In this document: in pieces, positions 25,860 through 37,700 of the stretch
Position numbering within the stretch: position 1 is the first letter of the stretch
Layout of the letters: each line of letters opens with the position of its first letter
DNA from: Pelargonium x hortorum
Lineage: Eukaryota > Streptophyta > Magnoliopsida > Geraniales > Geraniaceae
Reading direction: 5' to 3'
Assembly: GCA_036897525.1 (NCBI GenBank)
Contig: JAYMTJ010000077.1
Location: 1-47,803, forward strand
DNA: 47,803 bases
Notes under the pieces: generated by a model
The model's database searches: none
The model's input: only the letters and a program-made list of their open reading frames with translations
Told to the model about the DNA's origin: nothing
Made by a program: the position numbers and the translations under genes

Positions 25860-26239
25860 CTAGTTTTTTTTTTGCTTTTACCAGAATTCCGGTGTGAATT
25901 GGAAAGACACTTTCAAAGGAATTTTATGGACTGGCAAAACTTGTAGCAGTGTTCGAGTAACCTTTCTAAACAGCAGGAAGGAAGCAGCTTGAGCGAAGCA
26001 GAAGAGTAAGACTTTTTTCCGTGCTTCGGGGTTCCTGTGAGACGTTTTTAAGTCGGAATAGCTTAGGTCGTAGTAAAATAGTATTGCGTGCTTTGGAAGT
26101 TCTAAGGTATGAAAGTTCTTTAGTAGATAGACTGACGGGACACTGCGAAAATAGCGAATCGGGGTTTCCTGTATAAGTCTAAATCCCACCCAATGTAGTC
26201 AAGAAGGTTCTGTAGGATCAGACTAGGCTGTATACCCGC

Positions 26240-26257
26240 TACCAAGCTAGCTTGGTA
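26240..26257. repeat. Perfect 18-bp palindrome
   Basis: TACCAAGCTAGCTTGGTA reads identically on both strands. Less than one perfect palindrome of this length is expected in the window by chance. Its first half recurs at 23306-23313 as part of a shorter palindrome CCAAGCTTGG. It could form a cruciform or a protein-binding dyad; no function is shown. Confidence 0.85.
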
Positions 26258-27107
26258 TTAATAGAATAAGCTACTCATTACATTATTAGCTGCAACATGG
26301 ACAGGAGCGAAAGGAGTTCCTAACTACAAAATAGGTTAGCGGCATTACCATATTACTTACTGCGCTTTCTAAGCTCTACTATCCCTTTGTCTCATACCAG
26401 CAATTTAACAACGACAGTAAGACAAGCTTACCTCTGGAGTCTAGTTAGTCGAAGTAGAAACACGGTCAATAAAGTCTTGGTTGTAGGTTCAGGCGAGGTA
26501 GATGAGAGGAAGGGTACTAAGTTCTCAACTCAAAAGTCGGCTAGTAGAAGAATGAAATCACTTAATAGAAGCATTTTTGTTTAGCATGAATTGCATGGAG
26601 TACGATTTCTTACCTCACATTCTTTCTTGGCTTGGGTCCCCTTTCTCGTTAGTATAATCAACACGAGATTGCGTTCATGTTTCTTCTGTTCTAAAATCCA
26701 TCTACCGCTTGAGAAACAAACACCCGAATAGTAAATAAATATCTTTTTTTTATAAGAATGCTCGATCCGATCCTTTGCTTTGGATAATGGTGAAGAGTTT
26801 AGTCTTACACAGTCATCATAACAGTCTTCGATCAAACATGATGTTTCCTCGAGGTCATAGATCTAATTCCACTATGTATGGGCTATCTCTAGTATGATAC
26901 CGGTAATATGAGCCTATATGCTTTACCTGCCTTTTCGCTTACAGTATAAAAGCTACTTTTTGGGCTACCGCGCCTTCATTTTTTTTTGTCCTAAAATGGG
27001 AAAACGGCAGCAAGCAACTTCTTACCTCCCTCAGCTATCCGTTCTCTAGTCTGACATCTGCACCTGGTATGCGCTCCACATCCCCGATTATGAAAAAACG
27101 CGACTAC

Positions 27108-27137
27108 AGTAGAGCTTATGGCCCTGTAAGCTCTACT
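27108..27137. terminator. Strong stem-loop, possible transcript 3'-end or processing signal
   Basis: AGTAGAGCTTA (27108-27118) and TAAGCTCTACT (27127-27137) are exact reverse complements separated by an 8-base loop, giving an 11-bp stem followed by TTT. In plant mitochondria such stem-loops often mark stable RNA 3' ends. No gene lies upstream within reach on either strand, so the role is a guess; the hairpin itself is certain. Confidence 0.4.
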
Positions 27138-27350
27138 TTTCATCAAGAGCTTGTCTCTTGGAGCTCCTGCTACTGTCCAACAAGTAACCCCACCCCAGTA
27201 GGAGGGTATATAAACTACTAGCAGATTGCTGTCAAGTAGCTTTTCTATTACTAAAGATAGAATTCTTAGTTTCGTTATAGAGAGCCTGAAGAAAGAAGGT
27301 TACTGTTAAGCCTTTCTCCAGCAAGCTTTGTCCAAGTTTTTTTTTTGTAA

Positions 27351-30300
27351 CGACTGTGAAATTATAGCTTTTTTTGATTGACTTGTTCTAAATAATCTGC
27401 CGTTTAACTAAGGGTTCCGACTGGTCTGGTCTGCTTCTCGGTTTAACAAGAAAACTTCTTTGCCAAGAAACTTATTATTATTATTAATATGCCTTTGTAT
27501 AAGTTATTTCTTTTCTCTTTTATTTAGCTAGCAGCTCTCTATTTCGAAAATAAGTGAAACTAAATTGGAGTTTTTTTTTCTAAAGGTTTCAGTATAAATT
27601 CTAGGGTGTTAAGAAAGTATGTCTACATATGGGATTAAGGGTTATTTAATCCTAGGTTTTGTTTACTGAGTTAGTTGGGTTGGGATGGGGGAGAGTCTAA
27701 AATTACAAGTTCTTAAGTTTGGAAATATATGAGCGGACAAGCTATAGATAGCTGGGTCGGTTTTCTTATGTTATTAATATCACAAAATGAATACTTCTTG
27801 TCAGAGTAGTAAGTTTTTACATAACTACTATAATGTAAAGGAGAGCTTCGGTAACGTCCAAAGGTTACCTAGTTTACAAGTCAAAGGCTGAAATAGAGCT
27901 TGCTAGGTACGTTTTATATTATAACCCTGGTTTTAGAGTCCAAGTAAACCTACCCACGTAAATGCAAAACTCTGATTAACTATTCTATTTCTTTCCCCTT
28001 AGACTTGCTCTTTGTTAACTAGACTTATAAATGAAAAGCACTATGCTTTCCCTTAAGCTTAAAAACTTAAATAAGTATTTTGTAAAACCTACTAACAAGG
28101 GCATTTCTATCTCAAAACGTCAAGACTTAACAACCCCTAACATCTTTCTTTAACCAGAGTGCAGAATACAGTAAAACATAGGTTCTAATCCTTGTCCGAG
28201 GCTGCTTCTTATCTTAAGAAAGCTGTTCTATGAAGTTATACTTCGAGAGCGCTCAGGGATTCCTTTTGTACTTACTTTGAATAGAGCCTAAAGGTAACAG
28301 TTAGACTTTTATTCAATCACTTTACTACTTGTAAAAAAAAGTTACCCTCAGAGTTTAATCCTCTTAGTGGTAATTATTTCCCAGCTCTTCACAAAGCCAG
28401 CCGCTTATCAGGTGCATAAAGTGTTACTAAGATCAATCAATAGACAATAGAGCAGTATTATACAAAAGGGCTGGGATACAGCCTCTTAAAAAAGAACTTT
28501 ATCAGGACTTTTCAGTACAGCTATCCTAAAAAAAGTAACTTGGTAAACCCGTATACTTTTATACTTTAATTCAAAATCCCGCACCGCACACTTTCAAGCA
28601 AAGCTCTTGAGAAAAACTTATAGGTACAAAAGCGAATACGGATATAGGGAACCCTATATAGAAAAGGGAAACCTAGTAAGTGACGGGGCCTCAGTCTCAC
28701 AACAAAATAGAGTCAAAGTTAGGATGCCTTCTAAAAACTTTATAAAAGAAGGTAAACCCCGGGTTTCGTGATGTCAACACATATGAACCCTTATATCGAA
28801 GATAGACTAGATGTCTATTTTAAGTAAAAAACACCGTGCTAAAGATTAACCCTAGAACTTTATTATAGGAGGACGTACAAGTTGTGCAAAGTCAGTTTAT
28901 TTTAGTTTTGGATCGTATTCTCATTTAGTAAAAAAAGCTCCAACATTTTTTCAGTAATGAGGATGTCGCTTATATAAGCTATTATACATGGCCTAGGAAT
29001 AACAGCAAAAGCTTGAAGCTCTTCCAAGAAAACATTAGAGTTATTCTATTCTGAATACTTGAGATCTATATATTACCCTAAACTCTTACATCTATGAGGT
29101 AAGATACTCAGGATACCTGGATAGAATACTATAACTTATAAATTTATAGATATCCCTGTGTTTTCAATTACTTATGCTTAAATAAAAAAACAGAACAAGA
29201 ACCAAAAGTGAAGTCTGAATCCGCTTATTATAATAATAAGGGAAAGGTCCTAGATTTCTATGCCTCAAGTGTTTTTTCTTCCTTGCTTACAATAGTTTTT
29301 TTTGTCTAGATTCCCTATTTTTGGTAATAAAAAGAAATCTTCATTCCGGATTTCAACCCCTGACTATAAAGAACAAACTACTTCCAAAAAAAAGTAAAGA
29401 AGCACTTCTATCTTGATTTCTTTCTATTCCCTAAAATCTTAACTCTTTTAACTATCCGGAACCAAATTTTCTAAAACGAATTAACTTGCTATCGGGTCCG
29501 TCCCTTTAGTCCGTACCCTCAGTTCTTTCTGAGTAATTAGATACACACTAAAATAAATAGGGAAAAATCTGAAGGTAACAAAGTTTCTGCAAGAATGAAT
29601 ATCTACTTTGTATTTGTATTTATCTTTCACTTGCGATATACTTTTTTTAAGGAAAGTTTTGCTTCTTTTTTTTTTTAAGCTAAAGTAAAGTGTAATACAG
29701 TAAAATGAGAGAGTATACCTTAAATTAAATACCGGGCACGCCGCTTTATGTCATTAAAAAAAGTCAAAGAGAATTGAATAAGAATCTTTTAAATTAAGTA
29801 TAACGGCGGTTATATTGTTATTGCGGTTGTAACGAGAAGCATATAAGTACTTACTTCATTCGCGTACTTCTCTATAGAAATGAGGGTAGCGTATTCACGT
29901 CATGAAGGGTTTTTATATACTAATAGGATGTATTCTCTAACAGAGAGGTAATCAACGAAAATGTACTCGTTCTTTTATATTAATAAAAAAGGCCTCCGCT
30001 GAGAAAATTGAAACTCTAATCTAGTTTTATCGATAAATAACTATAACTATATGTTGCTCAGCTACTAAGGGTTTAGACAAAGCTTACTCGGGCTAATTCT
30101 TTGTAGTAAGTACAAACAAGTGTTCCATCGACAGCGGCAGAGTGTCCTTCCTAGGATGAAAAGTAAGTAATTCTGAGTTGGGACACCTTTTGTTTTGGGT
30201 ACACTTTAGCAACCTCAGGAGTCTTAGGGATTTCAGAGGGCTGTTAGATTCATGGTACCTTCGTTGAAAGAGCTACAGCTTGCTTCAAGGACATTAGCTA

Positions 30301-31139
30301 CATTTATAGGATTCTCTATACTTAACTTAGTTATCAAGAGATTCTATACTTTATTTAGCGGCACCTGCATAAAGCTTATGACCTGAATTGATAGGTTCGG
30401 AAAAGGGCACTGTTCCTGGCAACCTCCGAGTTTATACACAAATGCACTGTCCAAGGTAAAGTGGTTAGAACACTCAAAACAAAGTTGACAGAGGGAGCCC
30501 ATTCACAAAGAGGAAGTACCGGAAAAAGCATTAGAAAACAAAGACAATTAATTAATTCAGAGAGTACTTTCCAGCTTACTAATTCAAGAGATTCCATATT
30601 CTGTTATTAATATTAAACAGTCCCTCAAATATAATGTACTACTAGCGAATGAAGGATTTCAGTTAAAGGAAACTCTTATTAATAGGCTAGCAGGGTAGAG
30701 GGTCCCTTTTATTTTGAATTGAAAAGAGCCTTATGTATAACATGATAAATTTGGTTACGGCCTACAAAAGTATAAACCGTACCTTATTGATAGGTGCAGG
30801 ATTCGAGTTACGAAATTGCCTAAAATCCACTTTTGTGTTATTGTTAGGCATAGTTATGAAGGAAAAGTGCTCTGTTGTGTTGTTTAAACCTCATATTTAA
30901 CACCGAAAAGTACTCTCATATTCTCTAAAAGGCCAAAATCTCTACTTATCATTATATCCAAGGGTTATGCGTTTAAGAGGATTCTTCCAATATTTCGTAA
31001 TTGAAAAGTATAGCTGTTTGTAAGGAAGCCTACAGATTTATTTAAAAAAAGGATAAGCTCTACGAGTAAGGATAAAATATTCGCTAAATAAAAAAAAAAA
31101 TTTTAAGGGACTCTTTATTTTGAGAGAAAGGCACCTCTT
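27351..31139. other. AT-rich spacer, no gene seen
   Basis: A TTA run is at 27472-27486 and an inverted repeat CTTATTA-TAA-TAATAAG at 29224-29240. A T-arm-like motif, ATAGGTTCTAATCC, at 28179-28192 has no convincing 5' half. Nothing else is recognised. Confidence 0.6.
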
Positions 31140-31700
31140 TATATACTTTAATATAGGTGATTTCTTAACTAGCAGAATAAAGCTAAACTCAAGAACTCCT
31201 TTCTAAATATCAGTTTACTTATTATCCTGGAACTTCTCTTAGACTTTATCTCCTTTGGCTTACACTGAAGAAACTTTCCTTACTTTGAACAGCAACTCTT
31301 TTCCTGCGATACTGCTTTACCGCTTCCAAACAAAGATGACTAAAGAGTACTCCTCCTTCCAAAAGACTACCTTCCAACCAAGATCTATACTGAATCTATA
31401 TCTTTAAACACCTTAACAGCTTTGCCGGGTTACTGCCACAAAGTAAATAAACTGGAATACATTAATTTCACTATCTTAACTAAACTTGAACACATTTAAG
31501 TTTAAGGAATTCTTTTAGCTTCAAATCTTCACTACAATGACACCAAGATCAAGAAAACTTCAACTTGACTAAAATACAAATGACTTTTCAGCTCTGCATA
31601 TTCCCTATAAAGTCTTTCTTAACTATCAGCAGGAACCTGAACCTAATAAAACTAACAGGATACTAAATTCCCCGCATAAATGAAATAAAGTGGAATCTTC
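31140..31700. other. C-rich, G-poor block
   Basis: The plus strand has roughly three times more C than G over part of this stretch (for example about 20 C to 6 G in 31321-31380). On the minus strand it has the same T/G flavour as 44400-46550 and shares some words with it: TTAGAAAGGAGTTC, and TCAGTGTAAGC followed by AAAGGAG. These matches alone are short enough to be coincidence. It is either an eroded inverted relative of that block or a shared compositional bias. Confidence 0.35.
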
Positions 31701-34700
31701 CCAGAAAAGGAAAGATTTTCTATTCAATTCCCTAGACCAGAGTACTTAACTTTCACTATTGAATAGAACTAGATAAAACCTGTTGTATGAAACTCCTTAA
31801 GTATTCCTATTCGTTAAACCTGAAAGAGAACTCGACGTAACAGTAATATAAGAAGGACATTCACTTGAGTTTAATCCTAATAGCCCTGGAACATAAAAAA
31901 AAGGGCAAGTCAAGAAGTACTGAAAGAACCTTTCAAAAGGAAAGACTTCCAAGTAGTTTGTACATTTGACTCAGAAAAACGGGGTCTTTCTTATATTGAA
32001 ATCCCTCACCTCCTTAATGGTCCTTGAGTCCTGTTCGGATTTACCTTGCTTTAAATAGAAGTTTTTCCTTATAGTGAAACTCTCAGTTCGAAAACTTTTT
32101 TTCATTTCAAGAATATTTCCTTTTTGAAATTAAGGCAAGTTTATTATTGTGCATAATCTGTATAAAAAACCTTGTATCATAAAACTAAACTTTTAAGGTG
32201 AAACTACAATTTCTATTTAATATGTTAAAACAAAGAATGGTAAATTAAACCAGAATGAAGCTTATAGGCGTGGGTTCAAAGTCCTTTTATTTAAAGGTTT
32301 TGAATTAGAGTAGAGAGAGTAATAAAAGAAATTTCTAAATCCGGATCTAGATATTCAATCAAGTATTCACTTAGTTGTTAGAAATTGACTCTGACTTTAG
32401 CGTATTTCTCAAACAAATAGGAATTGAGCACTCCTAAACACTAAATATGTCTCTAAAAATGCAAAGAAATTTCACAAAATGTATCAACTTAAATCAAACA
32501 GGAACTTCTCGGATGTACCTTGGCTAGCACTTTTTTGCTTTTTGGTATCTAAATGGAAAGAATTCCTCATCTCGAAAATGATAGAACGAAGTCCGTTGGT
32601 TATATAAACAAAACGCATTAGTTTAAGAATTTTTAATAGCTTCTAATAGCAAAGCGATATAACTCTTTGAATTAAATGTATCTCTTGTCTTAGCAGGAAG
32701 TTAATTGGGATTCTTGACTTCCGAACCTAGTCCAAATTCTTCCTTTTCCAACCCATTATCTCTGGGATCCCTAAGCTTCTTTAGGAAACCTTCTGTCATT
32801 TCATCCCTTGAATCTATTTCACAAAGTATAAGGACTCTCTATTCGAGTGAGTCAGGTAATACACAAATCGTCTAGTTTTATTCTTGTGCTTGACATGATT
32901 TGTGAATAGGATCGGTTCTCAATTCCAGAAAAATAGGAATTTAAACCTTGATACTGAATACAGAGAATCACTTCTTGAGGGTGAATGTGAAAGAAGGTGA
33001 AAGCAATTGCTGCTTATGAAACCAGGATTTGTTTGTTGGATGGGACTTAGGATAGGAAGGACTCTCACTAAGCGGATAATGCAGTGCAGGTAAATAAAGG
33101 AGTTTCCAGTAAAGAAGTCGAAAGTCTGTTTTTCTTGATGTTGGTCTTAAATTCCCCTTGCAAGTCCTAGGAAACCCATCTATTTATTTATAGTTTTAGT
33201 ACATATTTAGTACAAAGAAAAGATTTTATAGAATCTTTTAGGAAAAGTAAGGCTTTTGGGAAGAGTTAACAGGTGATGAAAAGGTGCAATGAGAAACCAT
33301 CTTAAGGGATTTCTGGGCCTTTTTAGATCTAAAAAAAGGGAATAAACTTATATATTTACACAGGAATTTACAGTAAAATAAGTATACTATAAGAAATGCA
33401 ATAAAGTAGAAAGGTATAGTTATTGGTTTTAACAGTGTTGCGGGATTAGAACCTCTTACTTTCTTATAGGCCCAAGTCTTTTAGGTATTATAGGTATTTA
33501 GCGCATAGCATATTGAACTCTTACAATTTCTAGTAGCTAGATTAAGGAAGAGTAAGATACGGATAGCTATGAAAAAGAAGTTAAGTCAATAGGAGTAGGA
33601 TCCAAACTAAGGGTGTAAGTATCGTGAAAGCTGCTAAAAAACTCCGCTCCAGAAGACTCAGCTCCAAAGGGACAGGTCTAGCTCTAAAGAAAAAAGGGGG
33701 GGTGCACCAAGTCAGTAATAGGAGGGTTAAGGGGATCTCTACCTCTCACTTGAAAGCCAGAACAAAAGTCTTAAGTCCTAACCAACTGAAATACCCTTGA
33801 AAGTAAGCTCTATCTACTACTCAAACTCGTCTGCCTAACTCTATGGAACACTCGTGTCAATCCTAAATCTCTAAACTCGGAAACCCGAAATATAAGACCG
33901 AGACTCCCTTTTAATGAAACAACCTTTACTTTACTACTTCCAGAAGCCCTTTTCATTATATATAATAACAGACTAGAAAAAGCGCTATCTGTTAATGATG
34001 AACTTTACTTGCTGCAGATACATCTTACCTTTCCTAGAGCCATTTAAAACACTCAACTCACGAAGTAACTCTAAACTGTAAAATCTTCTTAATTGTCAAA
34101 TTAATTTCAGACTTAATTACTCGGAAAAAATCCCTTAAAGTAAAGATTAGAAAAAAAGGACTCTTTTAACTATAACTAAAACTCCTTTTTATATTTATAT
34201 TCTATTCCTGAAAATGACTCGGTAGAACTATAAAACCCAGAAGCTAATTCTAAAAAGGAAACCCTTAGGTCAGATACCTTGTAAATTGTATATACTAAAT
34301 TAAGCAGCCAAATAGAAAAAGGACGAAGTGTACCTTAGTTAGAGTCTGCGCGGGGTTTCATAAAGATTTTAACCCTGTTACTCTTATAAAACGACACTTT
34401 CTAGCAATTATTCGAGGTATATTCCTCTTCGTCTTTGTCTTACTCTTAATTTGTCTTAGTTGCTTTGGTTTTCTTCTTAACAGTTGTTTTGATTCTTTAT
34501 CCTTAATTTTTTCTTAAAATTTTCGAAAATAAAGTAAAAAGAATCCTTATTCAAGGGTGCCCAAAGCTCCTTTTTAGTACAGGACAATATCTTTTTTTGA
34601 TCACAAGTAAGTTTAGATTCAAAATTTTTTCAAGTAAAACAACGCAAAGGAATCCTTTTAAATTAAAATCAGGAACTAAAAACAAGAATTTAATTCAGTT

Positions 34701-37700
34701 ACTCATGTCATGCATAGATAATCTCAATTATAATAAGGCCCTAAGGTCGAAGGGGATCTCCTTCCTTACCCACTCAGCGAGCTTAATTAGCGCTTAGACT
34801 AGAGGTAAACTAAGAAAAAGTAGCCAACAATTCCTGCATAAATTATACAAATATTACAAACTAGGACCGTTAGTGTTAGTAAAACTAAACTACCTGAGAG
34901 GAAAATACTATATATAAAAGGCACCTGTGAGTTTTCTACTTCAATTCTTATTCAAATAAAGAATACCCGTTCATATTCAAAAAAAAATTTTCAAATATTG
35001 CCCTCATAATATAACACGCACAGACAGTAGGATAAATAGAAAATGAAAAAAAAAATATCCGAACGTAAGTAAGAGAGAGCCTCAAATAGACTAAACATAA
35101 CTCTAATAAATACCTCCTCTAGTCAGTAACTCGGGGTAGTAAAGTAGGAGCCCCTTTTCAGAATCCGGTTCAGGTACTGGAAAGTCAAAGCGCCTCCCTC
35201 TTATATTCATCGGGATCTGTTTCTCTATCTAGTTTAGGCGTTCATAGAATGGATCCTACTATACTAAGTTTTTAGCTTATTGACTTGTAAAAATATAGGT
35301 ATAATGGGCAACCAAGGCCGATTTCATCTTTTTTTACAGTCCAGCTCCAAGATGAGAACCCCAGTAGCAAAAAAATGATTAATGAGAATATCTTATCCCT
35401 AACTACTTAGAAAAGCAGCTAAAAGTCCCGCCAAAAAAGGTGGTCTTTTTGTTTAGAGCCGGTATTTCATATCATTTTTCATTACTGGTTTTTAGACTCG
35501 GAAAACAACAAACCTTAAGCGTTTAAGAAGAGTTCCTTTCTGACTTCAATTCTCTATGTCTCAATCTCCCAAAGCAAGAGTCAAAATTCCTTTTCATTTT
35601 TTCTTTAAGCTTAGGACTCTTAAAAACTCGTTGACCTGCTTCACATTAATCTAGTAATAAAAATTCCCTCAGAACCCCTTCTTTATTTATCACTTTCAAA
35701 AACTAACAGCAGAAGGCTCCTTTTGTAAAACTTTCCTTGTAACTTCTCTAAACCTGGGATACTAGGAAAACGCCTCAAATTCAGGAATAAGCAAGAAACT
35801 AAAGATATTCCATTATTAAGTCAAATAATTTCTATCTAAAAGACTAAGAAATAAATACATATTCAACTGAATAATGCTGAAGTTACTATCTAGAATATCA
35901 AAAAACATGAGTTTACTAGCCTCATAAGGTAGTTTGTTTTTTCCCCATTTTTGACCTAATTATAGTGAAGTGAAAGTTTACTATATGATTTTGGAGTTAC
36001 TTAATAAGAGAGAATACCGGGCAGGCTACGCCTTCCCTCCCTAGAGCTAGTACTCTATCCTATACAATACTTTAGGAGATCCCTTCTTTTACTCTACAGC
36101 TCATTTTATTTTAGTTTAGAAAATCTTTATTAAAATTCTTCTAAAAACCTTCGACCTACTGCCTGCCAACTCTGCTTCATTTTAGGATAGACCTTATTTC
36201 ACACACACTCTTTTTTCTTTACTCAAGATTTCCGGATCAAGTTACGGACAGGAGTAGTGTTTCTGTTTTAGGTAAAGGATTTAAACCCTTTGTCTAAGAT
36301 TTTCTCTAAAGGAGGCTTACACTTTCATATTTCCATTGGGTCTAGAGCTAGAGCTACATCTAAAACGAAAGTTAATATGATGTAGGTAGTACTTGAAGCT
36401 TCGGCTAAAAAATAGGCTTACCAAACTAAGTTATGTAAGTATTATAAAATAAATCTGGAATCTTAAATAAAATTTAAGGAATTAGAAACGTATCAGCAGC
36501 AGCATACTCTATTTTGTCCTTGCCTTGTTAGGCACTTTTAATACAGAATATTATCTTGATAAAACGCAGGATTACCATATTATTGGTAGTGTGGGCCTAA
36601 GCTTATGCCCCAAATTTGTGCAATTTCCTTCCTTTATTAAGGACCCTCAAGGATTAAGTGCTTATTTTTATTGTTTCTTAGTTTCGTTTTGGGTTCCTGA
36701 ACAGGCAGAATCTAGTTTAGTAGTAGTAAAGTGTACAGCAGTTATGTTCTTTTAGTATAGCTAAAGCACCGATTCATGGACTCGTCATGCGTGGGTTTGA
36801 ATCTAATTAAGGGGGTTAGTCTAAAGCTTTACTTACTACCCTGTTTAATAGCAATCCTTTGGTTTACTGGGTACTCTGTTTGAAGAAGAGAGCTGGAGAA
36901 GCTCTTAGCCTTTCATAACAGAGTGCCTTGTTCCTATACTATTCTATACTATAGTGGAAGTCTAAACTAGGTCCCTAAAGTTTTACAGGTAAGTTTGGTT
37001 GTCATCCTATTTCCTATATGGAAATCCGTGGAATCTTTCAGTTCAAAGTAAGGATTGTAGTGTATGCCCGAAAGAAAGGGATTTCAAAGGTGCCTATTAC
37101 CTATTTGTACTAGTTGTAGCTTTGGAAATATAGAATATAGTTGCTTAAAAATAATAATTAGAAGTTGTATTTCTTTTAGTATTCTTAGCTTGGATAGATT
37201 GTTAAGATAAATTCCTCCTGTGTTATGCTTTATCGTATAGGAGTATAAGAGCCTTAGAAGAAACCTTGAATACATCCCTATAAGAGCACCATATCAAGAA
37301 AAAGGTATTGGATAAGATAGACTGTCAGTTCGAGCCAAGGGTGTTGTAGCTAACCCCTCTAGTTGAAGTCGATAGTAGTTAGCAGGTCAAGGAATTGAAT
37401 GCTTTTTCTAGGCCTAGTTCTGATGGAGATGGTGTAGTTAAAGTGTATGAGACAGAATCTGATTCTATTTATTTAGAGACTCATAATTCTTAATCTTACT
37501 TAGATGTTCTTATAATAAGTATATGCAATTATGAGAAAACGCAAAAGGGGCCCCTCCAAAAAATATTACCACCACTTTATAAGCAGAATTCTAACAGGGT
37601 CAGTGGTAAAGACGAGGACTCTCTTTTCAGGGTTTTTTGAGCTCTTATTCACTTGATATTTATTTGGGTGTGGTAGAAATCCCCAAAATAGAAATAGTTA

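Larger units (their letters stand above)
25860..27350. other. Island of ordinary mitochondrial composition
   Basis: GC content rises towards 42-45% by eye and long A/T runs thin out, so this stretch resembles the usual spacer of slow-evolving plant mitochondria. It holds the longest open frame of the window (25878-26189, minus, 103 codons, GTG start) and others at 26387-26584 and 26581-26835. None resembles a known protein, and all are within chance length. The two strongest inverted repeats of the window, at 26240-26257 and 27108-27137, lie here. The island may be relatively recent or weakly constrained spacer. Confidence 0.45.

Noticed and set aside
25878-26189. Longest open frame, 103 codons on the minus strand
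   Set aside because: Stops occur at about 7% of codons at this composition, so a few runs of this length are expected in the window. It starts at GTG and shows no recognisable family or membrane pattern.
26387-26835. Two overlapping small open frames (65 codons plus strand, 84 codons minus strand)
   Set aside because: Lengths are within chance expectation, no family is recognised, and there is no neighbouring gene or initiation context.
32222-32296. AATGGTA and GGGTTCAA at trnG-like spacing
   Set aside because: The two anchors fit trnG-GCC geometry, but the anticodon arm between them does not match, so coincidence is likely.
32539-32570. CTTTTTGGTATC, trnQ anticodon-arm-like
   Set aside because: 19 of 24 positions match, but this is expected by chance in the whole scan, and no T-arm pairs.
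36525-36755. 76-codon open frame on the plus strand
   Set aside because: It begins at TTG and has no recognisable product; a chance length.
36751-36812. Possible trnH-like relic (CATGCG then a T-loop-like string)
   Set aside because: T-arm similarity only; the anticodon arm does not fold and the acceptor does not pair. Matches of this size are expected when scanning against all tRNAs.
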